63,796 bases of DNA from Oscillospiraceae bacterium. Its GTDB lineage: Bacteria > Bacillota > Clostridia > Oscillospirales > Acutalibacteraceae. The stretch's first letter is position 1, and each line of letters begins with the position of its first letter. The stretch spans positions 1 through 63,796 of the forward strand of contig JAISNY010000032.1 of assembly GCA_031275995.1 (NCBI GenBank). The letters run 5' to 3'. A program made the translations under genes and the position numbers. Positions 36,231 through 45,149 of the stretch are shown here, one piece after another. The notes below the pieces were generated by a model. It was given only the letters and a program-made list of their open reading frames with translations. It was not told where the DNA came from and did not search any database.

Positions 36231-36450
36231 GCGTTAATGAAGTGTATCTTGAATTTTTGGTCTGTTTCAATTCACAAAGAACAATTGGTATATTAGTTTG
36301 CAGCAACAAAGTTAATCTAAACTAAACAGTAGCACCATGTTTAAGTTCCATTTTTAGAAGCGTTTGTGGTAAACTCGATAATATTAGTACTTAATCTTGT
36401 TTCCTTGTCGTGTTCTTTGAACAAAAAAATTATAAAATAAAAATGTAAGT

Positions 36451-36561
36451 TAAATTTATTTTGTTTCAAGAACATTGAAGTGCTTAGAGTATCTTAGTAG
36501 TAGTTTGCGGTAAAAATAAATTTATTTTGTTCCAGGAGTATTAAAGTGTTTAAAGTATCTT
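36451..36561 (+). repeat. Tandem duplication of the pheT translation-start region
   Basis: 36451-36495 and 36517-36561 are diverged copies (45 bases, offset 66) covering TAAATTTATTTTGTT, the ribosome binding site and the first codons of pheT. The first copy is degenerate and cannot start pheT (in-frame stop TAG). The second holds the working GGAG and GTG. Confidence 0.75.
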
Positions 36562-38624
36562 ATGAATGGCTTAAAGAAATCGTTAAAAATTGCGTTGGGA
36601 GAGAGGTTTCCCTTAATGAAGTCTTAGACCTTTTGAATTTGCAGGGCTTTGAAGTCAAATCGGTTCAAGATTCTGAATCGGATAGCATAATAACCATTGA
36701 AGTAAAAGCTAACAGGCCCGATATGCTATGCCATTTTGGTGTGGCCCGTGAAGTAGTTTCCTTTTTGGGTTCGGAATTAGAAGAACTAAAACCTGAAAAA
36801 CCTGCTGAAAAAAGTTTGGGAAATTTTCCGGTTGATGTAAAAATCGAAGAAGGAACCTGCGAACGTTTTACTGGAATAGCAATTTTTGGAATTGATAATG
36901 AAGTTAAAACTCCAGATATTATAAAAAAGCGCCTAGAAATTCTTGGAGTTCCGTGCATAAACGCAGCCGTAGATCTTTCAAATTATCTTTTGCTTTGGCT
37001 AGGACAACCGACCCATATTTATGATATCGATAAACTTTCAGGATCACTTTTACGTGTCGAAAGAGCAAAGGAAACATGCGAATTTACAACGCTGGGTGAT
37101 AAAAAACTTGAAATTCAGAAAGGAGATATCACAATTTCAGACAAAAATGGAGTGGCTTGTCTTGCCGGAATAGTAGGCTCCAAACGTGTAGAAGTTGATG
37201 AAAATTCTAAAAACATAATGATAGAATCCGCTGTTTTTAAAAAGGTCGCAATAAGAATTACATCTAAAAGGCTGCGCACGTCAACTCTTTCCTCCTTTAG
37301 GTTTGAGCGCGGAGTCAACCAATGCAGTTCGCTTGACTTTGGAAAGATTCTTGCAGAGGAAATTAAGAAACTTTGCGGAGGAGCTATTTCGAAAGATATT
37401 TTAGATTATTTCCCTTCAAAAAGTTCAGAAAAGATTTTGCTTCGAACATCGCGCGTAAATCTTTATCTTGGCACAGAACTAACTACAAGGAATGTGGCTG
37501 ATTTACTAAGAAAATACGGGTTTGTTTGCAGCGAAGAAAACGAAAACGTCATTGTTGAGGTTCCGGATTACAGGCTCGACGTAACACAGGAAGTTGATTT
37601 AATTGAAGAAACGGCTCGCAGTTTGGGTTATGATAACATAGTCCCCACAATGCCAAAAGCTCAAATCGATTATCTAAATAATGCCTCTCTATCTGCAAGC
37701 GAGAAGGTTCGAAGTACCTTGCTGGGTTTAGGATTCGATGAGGTTGTCACCTACTCCTTCATTCCAAAAGATACTTTGAAAATTTTAAATATAGAACCCT
37801 CAAGCCCGTTTTACTCTGATATATTTTTGCAGAATCCAATTTCAAACGCTTACTCGCTTATGCGCCCCACCATGGTATATTCAGTACTTTCGTGCCTTGC
37901 GTATAACTATTCTGTGAATAACCAAAATCTCGCTCTCTTCGAGCTCGGGAGAGTTTATCTCCGAAATGAATCATGTGACACCGGATGTAAAGAATTCAAC
38001 ACACTTTCACTCATAATTTGTGGAAATCGCATTGACAAAGGCTGGGGGATTTCTCAGGAAATAAAATATGATTTTTATGACCTTTCCAGCGTAGTCAAGA
38101 AACTCTTCAATTGTTTCGGCCAAGAAATGGAACTCAGAAGCGCTGTCTGTCCGTTTTTGGAGGGTGAGGTCGGGTTTGAAATAATTATAAACGGAACCCG
38201 CGCAGGAATTGTTGGGAAAATAAACAAAAATATGTTCCTGGAGCTAATTCCTAATGTCAAACTCTTAAGAGACTCCGTGTTCTACTGCGAAATCTTTATG
38301 GATTCCTTCAAAGATATAAAAAAGACTCTAATTTTTGAATCGAAATTTCCGCCTATCTTAAGACTTTACAACTTTGTTTGTCCCAAAAACGTTCGTGCTT
38401 CGGAAATCTTAAATACGATCAAGAACTCGGGAGAAGCTGTACAAGAGTGTGTCATCAAAGATTTATACAATGACAAAAAAATGGAAAAAACTGAACATTC
38501 GTTGCTTTTTGAGGTTGTCTATCGCTTAAAGGAACGAACCTTAGTGTCAGAAGATGTAGAGGCTATTGAAAGATTATTTTTGCAGAAGTTAAAAGAGAAA
38601 TTTGATGTTTATTTGAAAAACTAA
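36546..38624 (+). CDS. pheT: Phenylalanyl-tRNA synthetase beta chain lacking the EMAP-II domain
   Basis: 692 residues; bacterial PheT is usually about 790-800. The N-terminus (FKVSYEWLKEIVKN) runs to GFEVKSVQD and then directly into ITIEVKANRPDMLCHFGVAREV. The tRNA-binding EMAP-II/OB domain normally inserted after residue 40 is absent. The B3/B4 editing domain, B5 (VEVPDYRLDVTQEVDLIEE), the core and the C-terminal anticodon-binding FDX-ACB domain are present. GTG follows GGAG at seven bases. The enzyme charges tRNA-Phe with PheS. The missing domain looks like a clean deletion in a reduced genome. Confidence 0.93.
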   Translation: MFKVSYEWLKEIVKNCVGREVSLNEVLDLLNLQGFEVKSVQDSESDSIITIEVKANRPDMLCHFGVAREVVSFLGSELEELKPEKPAEKSLGNFPVDVKIEEGTCERFTGIAIFGIDNEVKTPDIIKKRLEILGVPCINAAVDLSNYLLLWLGQPTHIYDIDKLSGSLLRVERAKETCEFTTLGDKKLEIQKGDITISDKNGVACLAGIVGSKRVEVDENSKNIMIESAVFKKVAIRITSKRLRTSTLSSFRFERGVNQCSSLDFGKILAEEIKKLCGGAISKDILDYFPSKSSEKILLRTSRVNLYLGTELTTRNVADLLRKYGFVCSEENENVIVEVPDYRLDVTQEVDLIEETARSLGYDNIVPTMPKAQIDYLNNASLSASEKVRSTLLGLGFDEVVTYSFIPKDTLKILNIEPSSPFYSDIFLQNPISNAYSLMRPTMVYSVLSCLAYNYSVNNQNLALFELGRVYLRNESCDTGCKEFNTLSLIICGNRIDKGWGISQEIKYDFYDLSSVVKKLFNCFGQEMELRSAVCPFLEGEVGFEIIINGTRAGIVGKINKNMFLELIPNVKLLRDSVFYCEIFMDSFKDIKKTLIFESKFPPILRLYNFVCPKNVRASEILNTIKNSGEAVQECVIKDLYNDKKMEKTEHSLLFEVVYRLKERTLVSEDVEAIERLFLQKLKEKFDVYLKN

Positions 38625-38630
38625 GCGTTT

Positions 38631-38660
38631 CATAGGTTCGTAAACCTGTGTTTATCTTTT
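38631..38660 (+). terminator. Terminator after pheT
   Basis: CATAGGTT-CGTA-AACCTGTG forms an 8-bp stem (one T-G pair) with a 4-base loop, followed by TTTATCTTTT, starting 7 bases after the pheT stop. Confidence 0.55.
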
Positions 38661-38804
38661 AGAAAGCCATCTTAATTCCAGGAACACAGGATTCTGCATC
38701 TTCCAGAAAAGAAAATCGGCTCTCGAGGTTTCGTTATCTCTTTCATAGCGTACCCTTTTTTCTTCATCTGAATAATATTTGTGATAACAAATAAGGAGTA
38801 TCTA

Positions 38805-38845
38805 AATGGAGTTTGATTAATATGTAATTAATCTTTATCTCCATT
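38805..38845. promoter_or_regulatory. Interrupted inverted repeat upstream of ptsH
   Basis: AATGGAG and CTCCATT flank GATTAAT/ATTAATC, giving a 41-base two-part palindrome about 120 bases before ptsH. There is no T-run, so an operator or mRNA structure is more likely than a terminator. The rest of the pheT-ptsH gap shows nothing coding. Confidence 0.4.
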
Positions 38846-38962
38846 CAGATAGCATATCAGATATTCAAAACAAAATATAAAGTGCAGATTGACTTATTAA
38901 ATATTTTGATGAATAATCTGACAAGGTAGGTTGTCTGTGTTAATTTTTGAGAGGTTGATTCT

Positions 38963-39217
38963 TTGGCGTCATTTGAATATACGATTAAACGCCTCATGCA
39001 TGCGCGTCCGGCTGCAAGATTGGTTGATTTTGCCAACAAAAATAAAGAAGCCGTCATATGGTTTACCAAGGATGGCACAAAAACAAAATGTGAAGGCATT
39101 ATGAATTTGATGTACAGCGGCTGGAAGGAAGGAGACAGTTTAACAATTGAAATTAAAGGTTCAGGAGATACACAAATTGCGGATGAGCTTAAACAGTTGC
39201 TGGAAGAAATTTTGTAG
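38963..39217 (+). CDS. ptsH: Phosphocarrier protein HPr, without the regulatory Ser
   Basis: 84 residues. HARPAARL carries phosphorylated His13 (His15 in other HPr proteins). At the position of Ser46, which HPr kinase phosphorylates for catabolite control in Firmicutes, the sequence reads CEGIMNLM, with Gly in place of Ser. HPr passes phosphate from enzyme I to sugar permeases. It starts at TTG behind GAGAGGTTGA, and ptsI follows after 30 bases. No EII genes are in the window. Confidence 0.88.
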   Translation: MASFEYTIKRLMHARPAARLVDFANKNKEAVIWFTKDGTKTKCEGIMNLMYSGWKEGDSLTIEIKGSGDTQIADELKQLLEEIL

Positions 39218-39247
39218 AAAGAATAAAACTTTCGGGGGCGGTAGATT

Positions 39248-40915
39248 ATGACTGTTCTGAAGGGCAGGGGTGTTTTCGGCGGTATCGCCTTTGGAGTTCT
39301 TAAGGCCTTCAAAAGAGATTATTTCGGTATTAATTCAGAAAAAATCTATGTGTCTGATCACCAAAATGAAATTGAAAAATTTAAGTACGCAAAAGATTTG
39401 GCTATCAAACAACTTGACAACCTTTATAACGAAGCTTTAGAAGAAGTAGGCGAAGAACATGCCATGATTTTTCAGGTTCATCGTATGATGATAGAGGATA
39501 TAGAGTACGCTAATTCAATTATAAGCATAATAATCAATGAAAATGCTAATGCCGAATACGCAATATGGCTGACTTCGCGCAATTTCGAACGTTCATTTGA
39601 AGCTATGGAAAGCGATTATATGCAACAACGCGCAGTCGATGTCAGAGATGTTTCCAAAAGGATCGTTTCGTGCATTAATAATCTTTCTGATGAACATGGA
39701 TTCAGCGGCAGAAGAAGCATAATTATTGGCGCAGATGACCTTACTCCAAGTGAGGTTCTTGAACTTAACAGGAAGGTTGTTAAGGGTTTTGTGACGATGC
39801 TTGGATCAGAAAACTCACACACATCAATTTTAGCTCGCGCTATGGGAATACCCTGTGTGATTGGCCTTGGCGAGCAACTTCGGCCTGAATTTGAAAAATG
39901 CGAAGCAATAATAGATAGTTTTGCTGGGGCAGTTTACATATCGCCGGACAGAGTAACAGTTAAAAGGTTGAAAAAGAAAAAAGAACTTTGCGAACAACGC
40001 GCGGAGTTCCTTAATAATTTCAAGGGTAAAGAAGATGTGACTCTCGACGGCCAAAAAATTGAGCTCTGTGCAAACATAGGTAATGTTACAGATCTGGGAG
40101 GGATTATTGAAAGTGACGCACGTGGAGTCGGACTCTTTAGGAGTGAATTCATATTCATGGGACGTTCTGATTACCCAACAGAAGATGAACAATTCAAAAT
40201 CTATAAAAAACTCGCACAAAAACTTGAAGGTAAGCATGCTATAATCCGGACTTTGGATGTAGGAGCAGATAAGAAAATTGATTATTTTAACCTCCCCTAC
40301 GAAGTTAATCCCGCAATAGGTTACCGTGCAATAAGGATTTGCCTTGACAGAATTGCCATTTTTAAAACTCAGATCAGAGCCATACTTCGTGCTTCGGCTT
40401 TCGGAAACATAAAAATTCTTTTCCCTATGATTATTTCTCTTGATGAAGTTTTGAAAATAAAACAAATACTTAATGAAGTTAAGCATAATTTAATACAAGA
40501 AGAAATTGAATTTGATAAAAACATAAAAATAGGAATAATGATAGAAACTCCTGCGGCCGTCATGATAAGCGATATTTTGGCCAAAGAAGTTGATTTTTTT
40601 AACATAGGCACAAACGATCTTATTCAGTATACTTTAGCCGTCGATAGACAAAACGACAAAATAAATTTTCTTTATAATCCACGTCATATAGCAATTTTAA
40701 GGATGATAAAAATCGTTTGCGACAATGCTAAAAAAAATAACGTAAGAGTAGGAATATGCGGCGAAATTGCCGCTGATGAAACGCTTATCGAAACTTTTTT
40801 AGCCATGGGCATAGACGAACTTTCTATGTCCAGTGCGTTCATTTTAAGCATTAGAAAACGAGTGAGAGAAATAGACGTAAAAACAATTAAAGACAAAATT
40901 CTTAAAGAACTTTGA
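39248..40915 (+). CDS. ptsI: Phosphoenolpyruvate-protein phosphotransferase (PTS enzyme I)
   Basis: A 555-residue EI takes phosphate from PEP and gives it to HPr. The order is an HPr-binding helical domain, a phospho-His domain with His in GSENSHTSILARAMGIPCVI, then the PEP-binding TIM barrel: GVGLFRSEFIFMG, GYRAIRICL, GIMIETPAAVM, NIGTNDLIQYTLAVDR and GICGEIAAD. It is translated from ATG behind GGGGGCGG and coupled to ptsH. A complete EI/HPr pair implies either PTS sugar import encoded elsewhere or a regulatory use. Confidence 0.96.
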   Translation: MTVLKGRGVFGGIAFGVLKAFKRDYFGINSEKIYVSDHQNEIEKFKYAKDLAIKQLDNLYNEALEEVGEEHAMIFQVHRMMIEDIEYANSIISIIINENANAEYAIWLTSRNFERSFEAMESDYMQQRAVDVRDVSKRIVSCINNLSDEHGFSGRRSIIIGADDLTPSEVLELNRKVVKGFVTMLGSENSHTSILARAMGIPCVIGLGEQLRPEFEKCEAIIDSFAGAVYISPDRVTVKRLKKKKELCEQRAEFLNNFKGKEDVTLDGQKIELCANIGNVTDLGGIIESDARGVGLFRSEFIFMGRSDYPTEDEQFKIYKKLAQKLEGKHAIIRTLDVGADKKIDYFNLPYEVNPAIGYRAIRICLDRIAIFKTQIRAILRASAFGNIKILFPMIISLDEVLKIKQILNEVKHNLIQEEIEFDKNIKIGIMIETPAAVMISDILAKEVDFFNIGTNDLIQYTLAVDRQNDKINFLYNPRHIAILRMIKIVCDNAKKNNVRVGICGEIAADETLIETFLAMGIDELSMSSAFILSIRKRVREIDVKTIKDKILKEL

Positions 40916-41093
40916 GCATAGAATTATAAACAACCATTTGGATTTTTTATATAATTATAATAAAATTAGGATGAACTTCTTAAACCGGCTTACGGGAAAA
41001 ATGCTGACGCTTCGTCTTCACAGACATAACCGAAGACAACATAAATATATTTCAATAATTATGGTTTCATTCTCGTTTACTCTCCTAAGAAAG

Positions 41094-43064
41094 TCAACTC
41101 ACATCGACTTGATTCAAATAAAGTTTACCAAACTCAGCTATGAAACGCTTTCTGCCATCCAAATTTTCACCTAAAAGAACGTCGAATATCTCACAAGTTT
41201 TTTGCATTTCTGCAGGGATTATCTTAATAAGTCTTCGGGTCAATGGGTTCATAGTCGTAAAATTCATCATTTCAGGTTCGTTCTCGCCTAGGCCCTTGGA
41301 ACGCTGGATTGTGAACTTTTCGTCGCCTATTTTGCGTAAAAATTCTTCTTTTTCTGACTCGCTATATGCAAAAAATGTTTTGGATCTAGCAGTCACTTCA
41401 TACAAAGGAGTCTGTGCTATAAAAACCTTTCCTGCACTAATGAGATCCGGAGTAAGGCAGTAGATCATAGTTAAAATAAGCGTTCTTATTTGAAATCCGT
41501 CAACATCGGCGTCAGTGCACAAAATAACTTTGTTCCAACGTAAAGAATTTAAATTAAATGAAGAAATCTTTTTTTCAGATTTATTCAAAACAGCACCGCA
41601 TCCAAGCACTTTTATAAGATCAATTATTATTTCACTTTTTAAAATTTTACTGTAATTTGCTTTAAGACAATTAAGAATTTTGCCTCTTATAGGAATGATC
41701 GCTTGAAAATTAGCATCACGCGCCTGTTTACACGCTCCAAGCGCTGAATCTCCTTCCACTATAAAAAGTTCACGTAAATTGAGATCTTTAGTTCGGCAAT
41801 CTACAAACTTAGCTACGCGTGATGAAATGTCCATATTGCTACTTAGATTTTTTTTAAGATTTATCCGTGTTTTTTCAGCATCCTCCCTACTTCGTTTGTT
41901 AATAAGTATTTGAAGCGCAATTTTTTCCGCTTCAGCAGGATTTTCTAAAAAATAAACCTCCAAACTATGTTTAAAGAAATTCAACATAGAATCATATATT
42001 CCCTTATTTGTAATCGATTTTTTTGTTTGATTTTCATATGAAGTAATATTTGAAAATGATGAAACAATTAAAACGAGGTTATCTTTGATGTCATTGAAGC
42101 TGATTTTACTTTCATTTCTGACGTATTTTCCCATCTGCCTTATTAAAGAGTCAAACTGCGTTACAAAAGAAGCTTTAACAGCTTTTTCAGGCGCTCCTCC
42201 GTGCTCAAGAAAGCTGGAATTATGATAATATTCTATTTGACTTAAATTATCAGAAAAACCCATCGCGACATCAATTTTGAGTTTGTATTCAGGCTTATCT
42301 GAGCGATCTTGAGACGTTGTTTCAATTTTAAAACTTTGCGGCGGCACAATTAAAGTTTCACCTGATATTTCAATAAGGTAATCATGAATGCCATTTTCAT
42401 ATTTAAAATTAAACTCTTCTATAGATTTTTGAGACTGAATTTTAAGATTAAAAGTAAGGTTTGAATTAATAACTGCCTGACGTTTTACCATTTCTTTAAG
42501 ACGTTCATCCGGAATTTCAATTTCGGTAAACACACGGCTGTCTGGCTTCCATCTTATTTTAGTACCAGTTTGATTGTTTTTTAAACGTTCTTTAACTAAT
42601 CCGCCGATATTTTCTCCTTCCTTAAAATTTAAGCGATAAAGATAGCCATCCCGCTTTATCCAAGCTTCCATAAATTCCGAAGCATATTGAGTTGCACAGA
42701 GCCCTAAACCATTCATGCCGAGTGAATATTCATAATTTGAGTCTTCATTATTCTCATATTTCCCACCAGCATAAAGCTCCAAAAATAATAATTCCCAATT
42801 AAATTTATTTTCTTTTTTGTTGAAGTCCACTGGAATGCCTCGACCAAAATCTTCAATTTCAATTGATCCATCTTGAAATTTGGTAACAAAAATCTTAGTT
42901 CCATATCCCTCGCGAGCCTCGTCAATTGAATTTGAAAGAATTTCAAAAACGCAATGAATACAACCCTCTACTCCATCCGAACCAAAAATAACCGCAGGGC
43001 GCTTGCGAACACGCTCAGCTCCTTTGAGTGAAAAAATACTATCGTTTCCGTAATTATTTTTCAG
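41094..43064 (-). CDS. parE: Type IIA topoisomerase B subunit (ParE/GyrB family) with a non-standard start codon
   Basis: 656 residues if translation starts at CTG 43064; ATT 43067 is the alternative. No in-frame ATG/GTG/TTG exists before GTG 42830, although the frame upstream clearly encodes the conserved N-terminus (GAERVRKRPAVIFGSDG, EILSNSIDEAREG, IEDFGRGIPVD). A TAA lies just above, and GAGGT lies six bases before CTG. Later motifs are GMNGLGLCATQYAS, toprim ELFIVEGDSALG, CTDADVDGFQIRTL and QRSKGLGENEPE. The subunit binds ATP and, with an A subunit not in this window, relaxes or decatenates DNA. ParE or a second GyrB cannot be separated here. Confidence 0.85.
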   Translation of the reverse strand: MKNNYGNDSIFSLKGAERVRKRPAVIFGSDGVEGCIHCVFEILSNSIDEAREGYGTKIFVTKFQDGSIEIEDFGRGIPVDFNKKENKFNWELLFLELYAGGKYENNEDSNYEYSLGMNGLGLCATQYASEFMEAWIKRDGYLYRLNFKEGENIGGLVKERLKNNQTGTKIRWKPDSRVFTEIEIPDERLKEMVKRQAVINSNLTFNLKIQSQKSIEEFNFKYENGIHDYLIEISGETLIVPPQSFKIETTSQDRSDKPEYKLKIDVAMGFSDNLSQIEYYHNSSFLEHGGAPEKAVKASFVTQFDSLIRQMGKYVRNESKISFNDIKDNLVLIVSSFSNITSYENQTKKSITNKGIYDSMLNFFKHSLEVYFLENPAEAEKIALQILINKRSREDAEKTRINLKKNLSSNMDISSRVAKFVDCRTKDLNLRELFIVEGDSALGACKQARDANFQAIIPIRGKILNCLKANYSKILKSEIIIDLIKVLGCGAVLNKSEKKISSFNLNSLRWNKVILCTDADVDGFQIRTLILTMIYCLTPDLISAGKVFIAQTPLYEVTARSKTFFAYSESEKEEFLRKIGDEKFTIQRSKGLGENEPEMMNFTTMNPLTRRLIKIIPAEMQKTCEIFDVLLGENLDGRKRFIAEFGKLYLNQVDVS

Positions 43065-43089
43065 AATACTACCTCGAAATTATAAAAAA

Positions 43090-43146
43090 ATAAAAATAAA
43101 AATAAAAATAAAAATAAAAATAAAAATAAAAATAAAAATAAAAATA
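43090..43146. repeat. Hexanucleotide microsatellite (TAAAAA) of about 9 units
   Basis: T residues recur exactly every six bases from 43091 to 43145 with pure A between. The tract sits between divergent parE and pgeF, about 25 bases upstream of the parE start and next to the possible pgeF promoter (TATAAT at 43171-43176). Copy number could vary by slippage. Confidence 0.92.
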
Positions 43147-43215
43147 CGTATCCAAAACCTCATCATGAAGTATAATAACCTAGCGTAGAAAATTTCAAAA
43201 GTAGGAGGGCTTTTT

Positions 43216-44073
43216 TTGATCTTTCATAGCCAAGTTATGAATTTACATTTTAAAAATAAAGTCGGTTTTCTTAAATTTAAAAAACTGGAAGAGCTTGACT
43301 TCATAGACCACTCTTTTTCAACGCGACTCGGAGGCGTAAGTAAAGACAACTTTCGAAGCCTAAATCTTGGCAGAAAAAATAAAGACTCGGAAGCAAATGT
43401 TAATACAAATTATGAATACTTTTGCCAAGCAATCGGGGTCAAAAAAGAAAATATGGTATTCACAAAACAATCTCATTCTGTTAATATAAAAGTTGTTGGA
43501 AAAAATGGGATTGAAAACCTATCCCCAGAGGAAAATTTCGATGCTTTGGTTACGAATCAACCAGGGGTAGTTTTGGTAAGTGCTCATGCGGATTGCTGTC
43601 CAATTTTCATGATAGACACTGTGAGAAAAGCGGTAGGATTAGCCCACGCAGGTTGGAAAGGCACCTCGGCAGGAATAGCAATAAAATTAGTAAAAATGAT
43701 GAAAAAACTTTATAATAGTTCTGACATTGATTTGGTGGCAGCGATAGGTCCTGCTATTGGTGGATGTTGTTTTGAGATAGATTCAAAAACCGCCGCTGAA
43801 ATAGAAAAATCCTTAGACCTAGGTAACTCAAACGACATAAAAAAACTTATTAAGATCATCAAAATGGACGTAAACGGCGAACATATTAAAACTAACAAAT
43901 ATAAAGCGGACCTATTGGGGATAAATAAACACCAGCTTATTTCAGTGGGAATATGCCCAAAAAGTATGTTTGTTTCTGACATCTGCACTAGGTGCTCCAG
44001 CGATCTTCTTTTTTCAAGAAGAGCTTTGGGTTCGGATTACGGAATTATGCTCGCCACACTTAGTCTTAGATGA
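43216..44073 (+). CDS. pgeF: Peptidoglycan editing factor PgeF (YfiH/laccase-domain family)
   Basis: 285 residues from TTG 43216 behind AGGAGGG. The metal-site motifs of the DUF152/PgeF family are visible: FTKQSHSVNI, SAHADCCPIFMID, GLAHAGWKGTSAG and GPAIGGCCFEID. In E. coli this protein removes L-Ser wrongly built into UDP-MurNAc-peptide; other members are reported as purine nucleoside phosphorylases. It adds to the wall-maintenance genes of the window. The gap 44074-44305 holds nothing clear. Confidence 0.88.
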   Translation: MIFHSQVMNLHFKNKVGFLKFKKLEELDFIDHSFSTRLGGVSKDNFRSLNLGRKNKDSEANVNTNYEYFCQAIGVKKENMVFTKQSHSVNIKVVGKNGIENLSPEENFDALVTNQPGVVLVSAHADCCPIFMIDTVRKAVGLAHAGWKGTSAGIAIKLVKMMKKLYNSSDIDLVAAIGPAIGGCCFEIDSKTAAEIEKSLDLGNSNDIKKLIKIIKMDVNGEHIKTNKYKADLLGINKHQLISVGICPKSMFVSDICTRCSSDLLFSRRALGSDYGIMLATLSLR

Positions 44074-44305
44074 TATCAAGTTTTTCAAAGTAGAAATAAC
44101 CCTTTTGCAAACAGTAAAGTTTCAATTTAAGGCAAGGAATATGTAAATTAATTAAACGTTTTGAAATTTCGTAAATTAAAGCAGCCTATGTGAATGTTTA
44201 ATAATTCGATTTTAAATTTGACTAGAATTATTCAAAAAAAACTCAACGAGGACAACTTTAGAGACAAACCGCCGAAACCTAAAAATAACAATCACATTTT
44301 CTACA

Positions 44306-45022
44306 TTACTTAACATGTAACTGACTCGGTAACTTTTTAGTATTTTTTCTAGATGCTTCAAATACCTTTAATGCAGCTTCCGCAGCGTGCTGTTCTGCCT
44401 CTTTCTTGTTTTTACCTCTTCCGACTCCTAATTTTTTACCGTTAAACATTAACGAAACAACGAAAACTTTATCATGATCAGGTCCCGTAGCACTTACTAA
44501 CTCATAATTAATTGAATTTTCAGGATTCACTTGAACAAGCTCCTGTATCTCAGTCTTATAATCTCTGAAGCAGCTATTTTTTAAATTGTCAGTTTCAGGA
44601 ACAATAAAACGCAAAACAAAATTTTTCGTATTTTCAATCCCGCTGTCAAGGTAAAGAGCCGCTACTAAAGCTTCAAATACATCTGCTAAAATGGAAGATC
44701 GATTTCTACCTCCGCTCCGTTGTTCTCCATGGCTAAGTCTTAAAAAATTGCCAATCCCTAAATTTGCTGAAAAATTTTTCAGAGTCTTTTCACACACAAG
44801 GCAGGAACGCATACGCGTAAGCTCGCCTTCAGGCAAATTTTGAAACCTAGAAAATAAATATTCGGATGTAATAAACCCTAAAATTGAATCGCCCAAAAAT
44901 TCAAGCCGCTCATAACTTTCGCTTTTACCTAGTTCATTAGCAAAGGAAGAATGCGTAATAGCAATCTTTAATAATTTTTCATTTTTAAAATTATGTCCAA
45001 TAATTCTTTCAAGCTCTTTCAC
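44306..45022 (-). CDS. rnc: Ribonuclease III
   Basis: 238 residues from GTG 45022, which follows GGAGG by 8 bases. The frame is open further upstream, but that extension would be hydrophobic and overlap pcrA. The nuclease domain shows ITHSSFANE, YERLEFLGDSILG and ADVFEALVAALYLDSG, with the metal-binding Glu/Asp. The C-terminal dsRNA-binding domain has YKTEIQELVQ and GRGKNKKEAEQHAAEAAL. It processes rRNA and other double-stranded RNA. It probably shares a message with pcrA. Confidence 0.94.
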   Translation of the reverse strand: MKELERIIGHNFKNEKLLKIAITHSSFANELGKSESYERLEFLGDSILGFITSEYLFSRFQNLPEGELTRMRSCLVCEKTLKNFSANLGIGNFLRLSHGEQRSGGRNRSSILADVFEALVAALYLDSGIENTKNFVLRFIVPETDNLKNSCFRDYKTEIQELVQVNPENSINYELVSATGPDHDKVFVVSLMFNGKKLGVGRGKNKKEAEQHAAEAALKVFEASRKNTKKLPSQLHVK

Positions 45023-45149
45023 AATTGAAACCTCCAAAACCGCTTGAATCATATAAAACTTTAATAAGCTTAATAATCCGCCAGCAAAAAAATATGCTAA
45101 AGTTAAAGTCCAATTGAAAAGCATAATCTTAAAAATACGACCTTGTATA

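Noticed and set aside
36231..36545. T-box leader for pheT
   Set aside because: The gap is explained by a duplicated start region; no T-box consensus or terminator/antiterminator pair is seen, and pheS lies upstream rather than behind the gap.
40938..41174. Basic 78-residue plus-strand ORF after ptsI
   Set aside because: No ribosome binding site, overlaps the parE 3' end, and the composition is not protein-like.
43090..43146. CRISPR-like or iteron array
   Set aside because: Period is only six bases with no spacers; it is a simple microsatellite. No CRISPR repeats or cas genes are seen in the window.
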